Of a stretch of 64,000 nucleotides of DNA, positions 52,686-61,629 are shown piece by piece. Made by a program: the position numbers and the translations under genes. The stretch lies in contig NZ_SJZG01000014.1 in NCBI RefSeq assembly GCF_004959775.1, positions 25,543 through 89,542 of the forward strand, read 5' to 3'. This DNA is from Agromyces sp. H66 (GTDB lineage: Bacteria; Actinomycetota; Actinomycetes; Actinomycetales; Microbacteriaceae). The notes below the pieces were generated by a model. It was given only the letters and a program-made list of their open reading frames with translations, was not told the origin of the DNA and did not search any database. Each line of letters begins with the position of its first letter. The stretch's first letter is position 1.

Positions 52686-53795
52686 TTGGGGACTGTTGAG
52701 CCGTACGTGAGCGCGGCCGGCAAGCGCTATCGAGTGCGTTACCGGAAGCCTGATCATTCGCAAACGACGAAGCGTGGCTTCGCGACCAAGAAGGAGGCCG
52801 AGCTCTTCCTCGCGAGCGTGGAACTCGGCAAAGCAGCCGGGACGTTCATCGACCCCGCCAAGGCTCGGATTACTGTTGGGACCCTGGGCGCTGTATGGCT
52901 GCAATCTCAGACCCACCTGAAGCCCTCCTCGACCGCAGTCGTGGAGTCCGCGTGGCGGCTCCACGTCGAGCCCGTGTGGGGACGGGTTTCCGTCGCAGAC
53001 GTCCGCCACAGTGACGTCCAAAGTTGGGTCGCGCGACTCAGCACCGGCGAACCGGGGCGTGCCAAGCCCAAATCGGCCGCCCTCGTTCACCGCTGCTACG
53101 GTGTGCTCGCGGGCATCCTCGACGCCGCGGTGAAGGATCGACGAATTCCGTCCAACCCTGCGCGAGGCGTGGGGCTGCCGCGCAAAGTGAGCAAAGAGCA
53201 CGTCTACTTGACCCACCAGGAAGTCGACCGTCTGGCGCGTGCCTCCGGACCCCACGGGCCAATCATCCGCGTTCTCGCCTACACCGGCCTCCGATGGGGC
53301 GAGGTAAGTGGACTTCGCGTTGGTGATGTGGACCTCGATCGCCGCAGGCTCTCTGTAAGTGTGAATGCCGTGCTCGTAGGCGGGAAGGTCGTCGTTGGAA
53401 CCCCGAAGACACACAAACGCCGCGTCGTGCCGTTCCCTGCATTCCTAACCGGGGCCTTGGCGGAACTCTGCTCGGAGCGCGAGCACAGCTCTGTGCTCTT
53501 CCCCGACACATACGGCAACCATCTCACGACGCCGACGGTACGGAAGAATTCTTGGTTCGACCGCGCACTCGATGCCGCAGGCCTCAAGTCGATGACCATC
53601 CACGACCTTCGTCATACCGCCGCTAGTCTTGCGGTCTCATCCGGGGCCAACGTAAAGGCAGTCCAGCGCATGCTCGGACATGCCTCCGCGGCGATGACTC
53701 TCGACACCTACTCAGACCTTTTCGATGACGACTTGGATATCGTTGCGGTTCGACTCGATGAGGCGGCAACACGAGTCTTGAGCGCGCTCAACTGA
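52686..53795 (+). CDS. int: Tyrosine-type integrase
   Basis: A 369-residue phage-type tyrosine recombinase. The N-terminal AP2/arm-binding-like region (YVSAAGKRYRVRYRKPDHSQ) precedes a SAM-like core-binding domain. The catalytic domain shows Arg in YTGLRWGEVSGL, HxxR in IHDLRHTAASLA, His in LGHASAAM and the nucleophile Tyr in LDTYSDLF. TTG 52686 is preferred as start, because AAGGAGG lies eight bases upstream; TTG 52659 in frame is an alternative. It sits next to attR, consistent with its role in integration at tRNA-Met. Confidence 0.92.
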   Translation: MGTVEPYVSAAGKRYRVRYRKPDHSQTTKRGFATKKEAELFLASVELGKAAGTFIDPAKARITVGTLGAVWLQSQTHLKPSSTAVVESAWRLHVEPVWGRVSVADVRHSDVQSWVARLSTGEPGRAKPKSAALVHRCYGVLAGILDAAVKDRRIPSNPARGVGLPRKVSKEHVYLTHQEVDRLARASGPHGPIIRVLAYTGLRWGEVSGLRVGDVDLDRRRLSVSVNAVLVGGKVVVGTPKTHKRRVVPFPAFLTGALAELCSEREHSSVLFPDTYGNHLTTPTVRKNSWFDRALDAAGLKSMTIHDLRHTAASLAVSSGANVKAVQRMLGHASAAMTLDTYSDLFDDDLDIVAVRLDEAATRVLSALN

Positions 53796-53867
53796 GACCA
53801 GGATCGGACACGGCTTCACTCATAGATCACGATCCCCGCAGGTAGATCACATTCGTTCGGGTTCTAA

Positions 53868-53886
53868 TGTGGTCAAAATGTGGTCA
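53868..53886 (+). repeat. Right arm-type repeat: TGTGGTCA-AAA-TGTGGTCA
   Basis: Two identical TGTGGTCA copies with AAA between them, 65 bases inside attR. The matching pair is at 39937-39955. This supports recognition by the integrase arm-binding domain. Confidence 0.6.
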
Positions 53887-53950
53887 CATGAAGCGACAGG
53901 ATGGGGCGCGATGCAACCTGAAGGCCTGGCGATCCGCGAGATTCTGCTGT

Positions 53951-54004
53951 TGTAGCGAGGGCGGGACTCGAACCCGCGACACCACGATTATGAGCCGTGT
54001 GCTC
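53951..54004. repeat. attR: 54-bp core within tRNA-Met
   Basis: Identical to 39779-39832 over 54 bases. Here the sequence continues to the right into the D arm and 5' half of the tRNA, so this copy is part of the functional tRNA. It marks the right end of the element next to the integrase. Confidence 0.9.
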
Positions 54005-54026
54005 TAACCACCTGAGCTACCCCGCC
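53953..54026 (-). tRNA. tRNA-Met(CAT)
   Basis: 74 nt: 5' GGCGGGG acceptor arm, D arm GCTC...GAGC, anticodon loop CTCATAA (anticodon CAT), variable GTGTC, T arm GCGGG-TTCGAGT-CCCGC and discriminator A. CCA is not encoded. The acceptor stem has two G-U wobbles, perhaps because its 3' part now comes from the integrated element. Elongator Met is likely, given the lack of initiator features. It is the integration target. Confidence 0.9.
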
Positions 54027-54062
54027 GGGAAGGTCCTTCGAGCATACGCCCGGACGAACCAG

Positions 54063-54134
<72 letters not shown>

Positions 54135-54306
54135 GTGTGCCGCACTCGGCAACCGTACGAGGATATCACCTCGGTGCGGATGCTTCGAACCGATGCCGGC
54201 CGCCTCGAACCAGTGCCAGCACCTATGCGGCGCGGCGCGAACGGGCATAGATTTGGCCCCGTCGGAACCCGAGCCGGCATCATCCGTCAAACATGGGGGT
54301 TCGACG

Positions 54307-56742
54307 GTGGGCCAGACAGCAGACGCGACATCCGACCTGGCGGCAGGTCACGGAGTCCTCCCTGCGCGCCTGGCCGGTCGACTGGATGCCCCGTGCGTGT
54401 TCATGACCGCCCCGGGCGGCGCCGGGAAGTCCACCCTGCTTCGACGGCTCGGCGACGACGACGAGCGTTTCGCCCTCCTCACCCTCGGCCCCGAGCACCG
54501 CGACGCCGTCGCGCTCGGCGCGCAGCTCGAGACCGAACAGTCGGGCGTCGCGACATCCATCGCGATCGACGACGCCCATCACGTGTTCGGCACCCCGGGC
54601 GAAGCGGTGCTCGAGCGACTCGTCTCGCACGCCGACGCCGACCACCGCGTCGTCATCGCCTCGCGCCTGCAGCCCGCCGCCCATCTCGTGCACGCCGCGC
54701 ACGGCGAGGTCGAGATCGTCACGGCACCAGAGCTGGCGCTGCGCATCGACGAGATCGCCGAGGCGTTCCGCACGGTCGGCGGCCGCCTGCTCGGCCTCGA
54801 GTGCGCCTCGCGCGTGGCCTCCGAGACCGCCGGATGGCCCGCGCTCGTGCACCGGCTCGCGTTGCAGTCGCGGCTCCTCGACCCCGACGCGCTCGAGGAG
54901 TCGGTGGATGCCGCGGTGCAGTGCGACTTCGCGACGTCGCTGCTCGAGGACGCCGTGCGCACGCTGCCGCCGGCCGTCGTGCACGCGCTGGAGCGCACGA
55001 GCGGCCTGCCGGTGCTCGACTTCGCCGAATGCACCCGGCTGCTCGGCGCCGATGACGCCACGGCGCTGTTCGCCGCCGTCGACGGCGGCGAGGTCATGCA
55101 CGTCGTCGAACTCGGACATCGCGTGCTGCCGCCGGTGCTCCGTCGTCACCTGTGCGCGCGGTGCGGCGACCGCCCGTCCGACCCCGGCCCCGACCCCGAC
55201 CCCGGCCCCGACCCCGACCCAGTCGAGCGCCGAGGCCCGTCACCCGCGGCGGAGGAGCCGCTGAACCTCGGAACGGTACAACGACCGCCGACTCGGGACG
55301 CACCTCCCTTCGATGCCGCGCTCGCACGCCTTCGCGCGGGCGATGTCGTGGGCGCGATCCCGCTGCTGCATCGCGTGCTCAGGGCGGGCGACGACGCCGG
55401 CCGCGCGACGGCGCGACTCCTCCTCCTCGTGATCCGCGAGCCGATCACCCCACGCGAAACGACGCTCGATGCGCTCGCCGTGCTGGAACGTGAATGCGTT
55501 GCGCGTGGGTCCGACGCAATCGCGCGCGCGGTACGCGGCGCGATCGCCTCGATCGCCGGCCTTCCCGAAGGGACCGCGCGCGCCGTCGTCGAAGAGTTCG
55601 ATGTGCGCCGTGACGAACGCGGTGCGGCCCTCGCCGCCGGAATCGACCTGCTGGTGCGCATCCGCCGCGGGCGCGCCTCGAGTGATGCGGCGACAACGCT
55701 CGTCCGCCGGCTCGATGAACTCGGATGCGCCGACCTCGCCACGTGGGCGCGCGCGACGGCGGCACTCGTGGCGGCGGCGGGCGGCACGTCGAACGCCCGC
55801 GACCTGATCGTCGAGGCTGAGACATCCGTCATCGCCACCCGGGTGGAGGCTGCCGGTGCCTTCATCGACGCGGCACACGCGCTCACCGGCTCCCGCGCAC
55901 AGGCCGCCGCGCTGTTGTCGTCGTCACGACGGCGTGCGCTGCAGGCGGGTCTGCCCCGCCTCCCGCTCGCACTGCCCACGAGCGGAACGGGAGCGCCGGC
56001 CGACCGTGCGCCCGCCCACACCGACCCGCGGCATCCGCATCTCACCGTCGGATGCTTCGGCGGCTTCCGGCTCCGCGCCGACGGCGCCGAGCTCGACCTC
56101 AGGGCCGTGCGACCGCAGGCACGCGCGCTGCTGCGGATGCTCGCCCTGAACTCTGGGTCGCCCCTCCACCGCGAGCTCATCGCCGACATCATCTGGGGCG
56201 ACCTCGGCACCGACTCGGCCGTGCACGCGCTGCACGTGAGCGTGTCGAGCCTGCGCCGGGCACTCCCCAGCGCCGGCACGTCGGGCTCCATCGTCGAGCG
56301 CGTCGGCGAGGCGTATCGCCTCGGCATCCGGGACCGGCGCGATTGCGACCTGGCCGAGTTCGACGACCGGCTCGCCGACGCGGCGTCGTCGAAGCTCCGT
56401 CGGGATGCATCGACGACGGCCGCCAGCCTGCGGCGAGCGCTCGCCCTCTACGTGGGCGAGGTGCTCCCCGAGGACGGGCCGGCCGAATGGGTGACGGGCG
56501 CCCGGGAGCGGTACCGGACTCGCGCGGCGGAGGCCGCGTCGTCGCTCGCGCACCTCGAACTCCACCTGGGGGAACCGCGCGCCGCCGTGGCGGCGGCGAG
56601 CCGTGCGGTCGAGATCGATCCATGGCTCGACGAGTCGTGGCGCACCCTCGTCACGGTGCATCGCAGTTCGGGCGACGTGGTGGCCGCGCAGCGCGCGGCG
56701 GAGGACTACCGTCGCATGCGCGTCGCGCTCGGCCTCGAGTGA
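54307..56742 (+). CDS. NTPase/BTAD-domain transcriptional regulator beside the injection system
   Basis: About 811 residues from GTG 54307 (GGGGG upstream; the in-frame ATG 54193 covers sequence with little coding bias). An N-terminal P-loop domain (APGGAGKST, residues 35-43, and AIDDAHHV as Walker B) is followed by helical repeats. A wHTH/OmpR-like domain (HLTVGCFGGFRL from 578, LIADIIWGD) and a BTAD all-alpha domain (from about 676) end the chain. It resembles AfsR/SARP-like large regulators. It converges on the contractile-injection cluster and probably controls it. Confidence 0.8.
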   Translation: MGQTADATSDLAAGHGVLPARLAGRLDAPCVFMTAPGGAGKSTLLRRLGDDDERFALLTLGPEHRDAVALGAQLETEQSGVATSIAIDDAHHVFGTPGEAVLERLVSHADADHRVVIASRLQPAAHLVHAAHGEVEIVTAPELALRIDEIAEAFRTVGGRLLGLECASRVASETAGWPALVHRLALQSRLLDPDALEESVDAAVQCDFATSLLEDAVRTLPPAVVHALERTSGLPVLDFAECTRLLGADDATALFAAVDGGEVMHVVELGHRVLPPVLRRHLCARCGDRPSDPGPDPDPGPDPDPVERRGPSPAAEEPLNLGTVQRPPTRDAPPFDAALARLRAGDVVGAIPLLHRVLRAGDDAGRATARLLLLVIREPITPRETTLDALAVLERECVARGSDAIARAVRGAIASIAGLPEGTARAVVEEFDVRRDERGAALAAGIDLLVRIRRGRASSDAATTLVRRLDELGCADLATWARATAALVAAAGGTSNARDLIVEAETSVIATRVEAAGAFIDAAHALTGSRAQAAALLSSSRRRALQAGLPRLPLALPTSGTGAPADRAPAHTDPRHPHLTVGCFGGFRLRADGAELDLRAVRPQARALLRMLALNSGSPLHRELIADIIWGDLGTDSAVHALHVSVSSLRRALPSAGTSGSIVERVGEAYRLGIRDRRDCDLAEFDDRLADAASSKLRRDASTTAASLRRALALYVGEVLPEDGPAEWVTGARERYRTRAAEAASSLAHLELHLGEPRAAVAAASRAVEIDPWLDESWRTLVTVHRSSGDVVAAQRAAEDYRRMRVALGLE
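55180..55221 (+). repeat. 18-bp tandem repeat in the regulator linker
   Basis: The unit GACCCCGGCCCCGACCCC occurs twice in tandem (55180-55197, 55198-55215) with a partial third, encoding Asp-Pro-Gly-Pro-Asp-Pro repeats. It falls in the linker between the NTPase and helical parts. Length variation here could alter linker length. Confidence 0.75.
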
Positions 56743-56802
56743 GGGCGCGCCCCGAAGCGACGGCACGAGCCCGACACCCGGCCGGGCGCCCGCGCCGCTC
56801 GC

Positions 56803-57378
56803 TCAGGTCGTCACCGACACCTCGACCCGCGTCGGGACGTGCGCCGGCACCACGGCCGCGGCGACCCGCTCGAACCGCCGCGTGAGCTCCGCCTGATCGC
56901 CGTCGGGCACGGTGATCGTGATCACCACCGCGACATCCGCCGAACCGGGCAACGAAGCACCCGGCGTCGACGACCACGAACTCCCGCCCGTCTCCTCGAC
57001 CTCGACCGTCGGAGCCGGCCCGGCCGCCAGCTGCAGGGCGTCGCGGATGCCTCCCGCCGTCCCCGCGCGACGGTGCAGCGACGCGGCATCCGCGACGATC
57101 CGGCGACGCTGCTCCTCGGTCCACGCCTCGTCGACCGCCACGTTGACCCAGCCCGCGAGCCATTCGAGGAAGTCCGACGGAGCGTACTCCGGGCGCACGT
57201 ACGCCTCGAGGTTGTCGAGCACGGAGTAGACCGGCGCGATCGCATCGTCGAACGCGGGCATGAACCGCGGCAGGAACGGGGGGCGCGAGGGGTCGACGAA
57301 CTCCTCCTCCTGCAGGATCGCCGGAAGCCGGGTGAGCAGCGGCACCGGGTTGGGCAGGCCGGGAACGAGTCCGCGCAT
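56803..57378 (-). CDS. Phage tail protein I-like baseplate protein (Afp12-type)
   Basis: A 191-residue protein like gpI of P2 and Afp12 of contractile injection systems. PFLPRFMPAFDDAIAPVYSVLDNLEAYV followed by PSDFLEWLAGWVNVAVDEAW fits the baseplate wedge protein family. ATG 57378 begins one base from the end of the gpJ-like gene. It is the last gene in this part of the cluster; it joins the baseplate with gpJ. Confidence 0.8.
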   Translation of the reverse strand: MRGLVPGLPNPVPLLTRLPAILQEEEFVDPSRPPFLPRFMPAFDDAIAPVYSVLDNLEAYVRPEYAPSDFLEWLAGWVNVAVDEAWTEEQRRRIVADAASLHRRAGTAGGIRDALQLAAGPAPTVEVEETGGSSWSSTPGASLPGSADVAVVITITVPDGDQAELTRRFERVAAAVVPAHVPTRVEVSVTT

Positions 57379-57379
57379 C

Positions 57380-59329
57380 TCACACCGCCGCCGTGACCCG
57401 TACCCGGTGCTCGAAGCTGAACACGAGCGCGTTCCGGCCGAGGTCGATGCGTTGCACGGGCTCGCCGCGCTTGCCGGTCGCCGGGTCGGCCGCGAACAGG
57501 AGCACCTCGTCGACGAGCTCGGTGCCGGGAAGCGCCTGCAGCACCGAGTAGACCTCCCCCGCGAGCACCGGCCGCCCGAACTGCCAGCCCGTGCCCTCGG
57601 CGCCGCCGCGGATGGGGTCGAAGCGCCCGTACAACGCGGCCAGTGCGTCGGCCTGCAGGCGGTCGACGGCCACCCGCGGACGTGCGACGAGCTTCGCCAC
57701 CACCGTCACGCCCTGGTACTCGGGCGGTTCGACGATGAGCCGGGTCCCCGCCGGGCGCCGCCCGTCGAGGTCGTCCGAGATGGCGGCGAGCAGCTCGTCG
57801 CTCGGCTGGAGGTCGGCGAACCCGATGCGGCCGTCGGCGCCCACCGCGGCCGTCGGCACCACGAGGAGGCGCACGCCGAGGCCGTCGCCCGCGCCGTTCG
57901 CCGCGACGGCGTGCGTGCGCGCCACGCCGGGCGCCGCGCGCTTGGCGAGCTGCTCGTAGTCCTCGAGCGTCACCGCGCGATCGCGGGTGCGCAGGGCGAG
58001 CGGTCCCCGCACCTTCGCCTCCTCGATGGTCTCGCCGTCGGTGCCGTCGTGCGCCGCCGCCCGGTTGACGGCCGAGCTCACGAACGGCACGGTCGAGCGC
58101 AGCACCGAGAGCGCACCAGCGGCCACGTTGCCGGCGCGTCCGCCGCCGACGCGGTAGCGGGGCACGCGCAGCGGCGCCCCCTTGGCCGGTGTCGCGCCGT
58201 ACCGGCGCAGGGCGCCGTCGGCCTCCCGCACAGCCGGCGGGAACGTCACCGTCGCCCGGGCCCGATCGACCATCACGTGCTTCGCGTCGGAGCCGGAACC
58301 GGCGAACGAGTCGACCTCGACCCATTCCTCCCAGCCGCTGCCGGTGCCGACCTCGACGACGAACGGTTCGCCGTCGTCGACCACGGGCCGCTCCTCGAGC
58401 GGGAACGACTGACCAGGAACCCCTTCGGAGAGGCCGAGGATCTCGTCGTCGATCGTGCGCGCGTGCAGCGCCTGCACGACACCGCCGAGCGTGACGGCCG
58501 AGGCGTCGCGCACGAGCGGGGCCGCGCTGTAGGTGGGCACGCCGGGCTCCCGCTCGACGAGCCGGCACCTGAGCCAGCCGGCCCGCTCGTCGCCGATGAC
58601 GGATGCCGCGTGGTCGCGCGGCACGATGACGATGACGTCCCCGGGCTGGTTGAGGCCCCCGGTCCCGTCCGAGACGAGGTCGCACGGCGTCCAGTCGGGA
58701 CCGGTCCATGCCTCCCACACGATGGGCGGGTCGAGCGGGTCCACGCCGACGCCGCGAACGGCGCAGTCGAGGCGGATGCCGATCGCGAGTCCGGGCGCCG
58801 CCTCGTCGAGGCCGAGCAGCAGCTCGTCGCCGATCTTCGGCTTGCTCGCGAACGCCTCGAGCGTGTCGTTGCCGAGGCGCGCGTTGCGCACGACGGCCTT
58901 GGTCCCGCCCGACCGTCGGCCGAGGTGGGCGAGCGAACGGGGCGGGATCTGCAGTTCGGCCGTGGTCTGGAACACGATGGACTGGTCCTGCTCGGTGCGC
59001 GGAGTGCCGACCTCGGTGCGCGGCGGCACCACGACGACCTCGTCTCGGGGCGCCGCAAGCCACATCACGACGTCGGCCGTGGCCGCGGTGGGCGGGTACA
59101 GCGTGGTGCCGATGAGGTCGAGGAAGGCGACGTACAGCTTGTCGGGCACCCGGTTGAGCCGGTAGAACAGTTCGTCGGTCATGAACGCGAACGCCTCGAT
59201 GAGCGTGACGCCGGGGTCCGACACGTTGTGATCCGACCACTCGGGGCAGCGCAGGGCGACGAGCCGCTTCGCGTCGTCGACGAGGTCCTGGAAGCGGCGG
59301 TCGTCGAGGTTCGGGGATGGCAGGGTCAT
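57380..59329 (-). CDS. Putative baseplate assembly protein, gpJ/Afp11-like
   Basis: A 649-residue baseplate wedge protein. NVSDPGVTLIEAFAFMTDELFYRLNRVPDKLY is characteristic of the N-terminal part of 'putative baseplate assembly protein' sequences; RTRDRAVTLEDYEQLA and the C-terminal strand-rich part follow. It forms the wedge around the spike together with gp25 and gpI. ATG 59329 overlaps the preceding gp25 stop as ATGA. GGAAGGA lies upstream. Confidence 0.88.
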   Translation of the reverse strand: MTLPSPNLDDRRFQDLVDDAKRLVALRCPEWSDHNVSDPGVTLIEAFAFMTDELFYRLNRVPDKLYVAFLDLIGTTLYPPTAATADVVMWLAAPRDEVVVVPPRTEVGTPRTEQDQSIVFQTTAELQIPPRSLAHLGRRSGGTKAVVRNARLGNDTLEAFASKPKIGDELLLGLDEAAPGLAIGIRLDCAVRGVGVDPLDPPIVWEAWTGPDWTPCDLVSDGTGGLNQPGDVIVIVPRDHAASVIGDERAGWLRCRLVEREPGVPTYSAAPLVRDASAVTLGGVVQALHARTIDDEILGLSEGVPGQSFPLEERPVVDDGEPFVVEVGTGSGWEEWVEVDSFAGSGSDAKHVMVDRARATVTFPPAVREADGALRRYGATPAKGAPLRVPRYRVGGGRAGNVAAGALSVLRSTVPFVSSAVNRAAAHDGTDGETIEEAKVRGPLALRTRDRAVTLEDYEQLAKRAAPGVARTHAVAANGAGDGLGVRLLVVPTAAVGADGRIGFADLQPSDELLAAISDDLDGRRPAGTRLIVEPPEYQGVTVVAKLVARPRVAVDRLQADALAALYGRFDPIRGGAEGTGWQFGRPVLAGEVYSVLQALPGTELVDEVLLFAADPATGKRGEPVQRIDLGRNALVFSFEHRVRVTAAV

Positions 59330-59739
59330 GGCGTTCCTTCCGACGAGCGGTCGGGGATGACGTAGAACGGGAAGACGAGGTTGCGCGGGTCGTTCGAGCC
59401 CCGGATGGCGTACCCGACGTCGATGAGCAGCATGCCCTGGTCGGCCCGGTCGAAGGTCACGGCGACGCCGGTGACGTCGATGCGCGGCTCCCAGAACGCG
59501 AGGGCGGTGCGCACGGCGTCGCCGATCGCACCCGCCGTCGTGGCATCCGCCGGCGCGAAGACGTAGTCGTGCACGGCGCACCCGAACTCCGGCCGCATCG
59601 GCCGCTCGCCGGGCGCGGTCGAGAGGATCAGCCGGATGCTCTCCTCGATCTCGCGCGCGTCGCTCGACAACGCGATGCGCCCGTTCGCGTCCGCGTGCAC
59701 GGGGAACGACCAGCCCCGCCCTACGAACTCCTGCGACAT
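59326..59739 (-). CDS. gp25/Afp9-like baseplate wedge protein
   Basis: A 137-residue GPW/gp25 protein: EFVGRGWSFPVHADANGRIALS, EIEESIRLILSTAPGERPMRPEFGC is the family signature containing the conserved E-R-x-M-x-P. In related systems it nucleates the sheath and links it to the baseplate. It is 18 bases after the VgrG-like gene. Confidence 0.92.
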   Translation of the reverse strand: MSQEFVGRGWSFPVHADANGRIALSSDAREIEESIRLILSTAPGERPMRPEFGCAVHDYVFAPADATTAGAIGDAVRTALAFWEPRIDVTGVAVTFDRADQGMLLIDVGYAIRGSNDPRNLVFPFYVIPDRSSEGTP

Positions 59740-59757
59740 CCTCTGCTCCCTGCCCGC

Positions 59758-61629
59758 TCAGTTGATCTTCACGAGGCTGCCCTTGACGACGGTGACGCCC
59801 GACGACGAGAACTCGGCCATTCCCGAGCCCTTCACGGCGACCGCCGCGCCGGTCAGATCGAGCGACGCCGAGCCGTCGACCTTCACGTTCGGCGCCGAGA
59901 TGGCGAGCTCCGCGGATGCGTCGAGCGCGATCTTCGTGGCCGAGAGCGAGATGTCGCCCTGGCTCGCGGTCACGCTCGCGTTCCCCTCGGTGGTGATGGT
60001 GGCGTCGCGCTTCGCCGTCACCGAGACCGGCCCTTCCGAGATGATCTGGATGCCGCGATCGGCGGTCTGCGTGAGCGTGACGTGCTGCGCTCCCTCGTTC
60101 GTCGAGACGCGCAGCAGCTCCTCCCCCGGCCGTTCGAGGAACTCGACGATCATGCCGGTGCGCGACGTGAAGCTGCGGCGCACCACGGATCCAGATTCGA
60201 CGAACGAGTCCCAGCCGCCCTGCGGCAGGTCCTTGCCGTTGTAGAGTCCGCCGAGCACGACGGGCCGGTCGAATCGGCCCGCCTCGAACGCCACGAGCAC
60301 CTCGTCGCCCACCTCGGGCAGCACCACGGCGCCGCGCTCGGGTCCCGCGCCCGGCTGTACCACGCGAGCCCACCCGCTCACGTAGTCGTCGGAGAGGAAC
60401 GGGAAGGTGAGGCGCACCCGGCCCTCGTCCTGCGGGTCGCCGCTGCCGTAGACGTCGCTCACGAGCGCGCTCACGACGCCGGGCATCCCGGCACCGGCGA
60501 TCCCTCCGCCCGCGACGAACTGGCCCGGCCGCGACCCCACGCCGAGCAGCGAGCGGTCGGACGCGTCGCTCACCACGAGCGTCGTCGTGTACCCCTGTTC
60601 GGAGCTGAACTCGTGCTTGGACTCGGTGACGGTGTACCGGCCGTCGAACGGCGCACCGAACCCGCGGAGCCGCACCGCGGTGCCCGAGTGGATGCGCGGA
60701 TTGCCGAGGATCTGCGCCTCGATCTCGGCGAAACCGCCGGCGATCCGCGAGGCGATCGCCTCGGCGAGCTTGTCCTGCGGCTGTTGGGCGCCGGCGCCGG
60801 CGCCGCTGACGTAGCGCGGGCTCGAGAACACCTCGGCGACCTTCGCGGGGTCCAGCGTCGGCAGTTCCGCCGCCTGCGTCTTCGCGGGCGCCGTCGACAC
60901 GACCTTCTCCTTGGCCGCGACATCCCAGCCGCGCACCTCCACCTCCGACACCTGCTCGGCGCTCGTGATCGTCGCGTGCAGGTAGACGCTGTTGCGCCCG
61001 TGCTCGATCACGATCGGGTCGTCGACCGCCGACGACGAGCCCGAGGTCGCGGTCGACGCCGCGGTCGGCGGGCCGAATTCGAGCTTGCCGTCGACGACGG
61101 AGAACACGCAGCCCGCGTCATCCGCGAGCCGCTTGAGGAAGACCCAGTCGCTCACGTTGTCCTGGGTGGTGTGCGGCATGACGGTCGCGGGGCCGCTGAC
61201 CGACCCGACCTTGATGCCCGCGCGCTGCGCGACCTTCTGCACGATGTCGGCCACCGACATGTCGACGTACGCGGCGACGCGTCGCCCGCGGAACAGTCGG
61301 TGCGAGGTGTCGAGCCCGCGCACCCGGGTGCGCAGTTCTCCGCCCACGTCCTCGCGGTCGAGGGCGGTCACCTCGGCGTCGAGCAGCTTCTGCGGTCCGT
61401 CGGCGCCGTTCTGCGACACCGCGAGGGTGACGGATGCCCCGATCTCGAAGCCGCCCTGCTCGAGCACGGTCCCGGCGGAGTCGACGAACTCGAGCTCGAA
61501 CGAGTCCGGCAGGTTCGCGGCATCCGTGACCCTGCTGCGCTCGAGGAGACCCGCCGCCTCGGGTGGGAGCGCGGAGCCGCCGACCGAGACGAGCAGCAGG
61601 CTCGTGTACGTGTCAGTGGAGGAGGGCAC
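59758..61629 (-). CDS. VgrG/gpV-type spike protein (Afp8-like)
   Basis: A 623-residue spike protein. The N-terminal gpD-like region (SLLLVSVGGSALPPEAAG, RGLDTSHRLFRG) is followed by an OB-fold part (GRVRLTFPFLSDDYVSGWARVVQPGAG) and a C-terminal repeat beta-prism (VSVTAKRDATITTEGNASV, then SISAPN-type strands). The trimer forms the needle tip. There is no extra effector domain at the end. Its start overlaps the LysM gene by 17 bases. Confidence 0.92.
   Translation of the reverse strand: MPSSTDTYTSLLLVSVGGSALPPEAAGLLERSRVTDAANLPDSFELEFVDSAGTVLEQGGFEIGASVTLAVSQNGADGPQKLLDAEVTALDREDVGGELRTRVRGLDTSHRLFRGRRVAAYVDMSVADIVQKVAQRAGIKVGSVSGPATVMPHTTQDNVSDWVFLKRLADDAGCVFSVVDGKLEFGPPTAASTATSGSSSAVDDPIVIEHGRNSVYLHATITSAEQVSEVEVRGWDVAAKEKVVSTAPAKTQAAELPTLDPAKVAEVFSSPRYVSGAGAGAQQPQDKLAEAIASRIAGGFAEIEAQILGNPRIHSGTAVRLRGFGAPFDGRYTVTESKHEFSSEQGYTTTLVVSDASDRSLLGVGSRPGQFVAGGGIAGAGMPGVVSALVSDVYGSGDPQDEGRVRLTFPFLSDDYVSGWARVVQPGAGPERGAVVLPEVGDEVLVAFEAGRFDRPVVLGGLYNGKDLPQGGWDSFVESGSVVRRSFTSRTGMIVEFLERPGEELLRVSTNEGAQHVTLTQTADRGIQIISEGPVSVTAKRDATITTEGNASVTASQGDISLSATKIALDASAELAISAPNVKVDGSASLDLTGAAVAVKGSGMAEFSSSGVTVVKGSLVKIN

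Larger units (their letters stand above)
39779..53950. mobile_element. Integrated element in tRNA-Met, with restriction-toxin cargo
   Basis: The element spans about 14.2 kb between attL (39779-39832) and attR (53951-54004). Its tyrosine integrase is next to attR. Cargo: a small membrane protein, an IS21-type IS, DUF2188 protein, PD-(D/E)XK protein, two unknown proteins, the RES gene and the type ISP-antitoxin fusion. Coding regions at 43-52 kb use visibly more A/T-ending codons than flanking genes, consistent with transfer. There are no conjugation or phage structural genes, so it appears to be a defence-type genomic island that relies on other elements to move. Confidence 0.85.
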
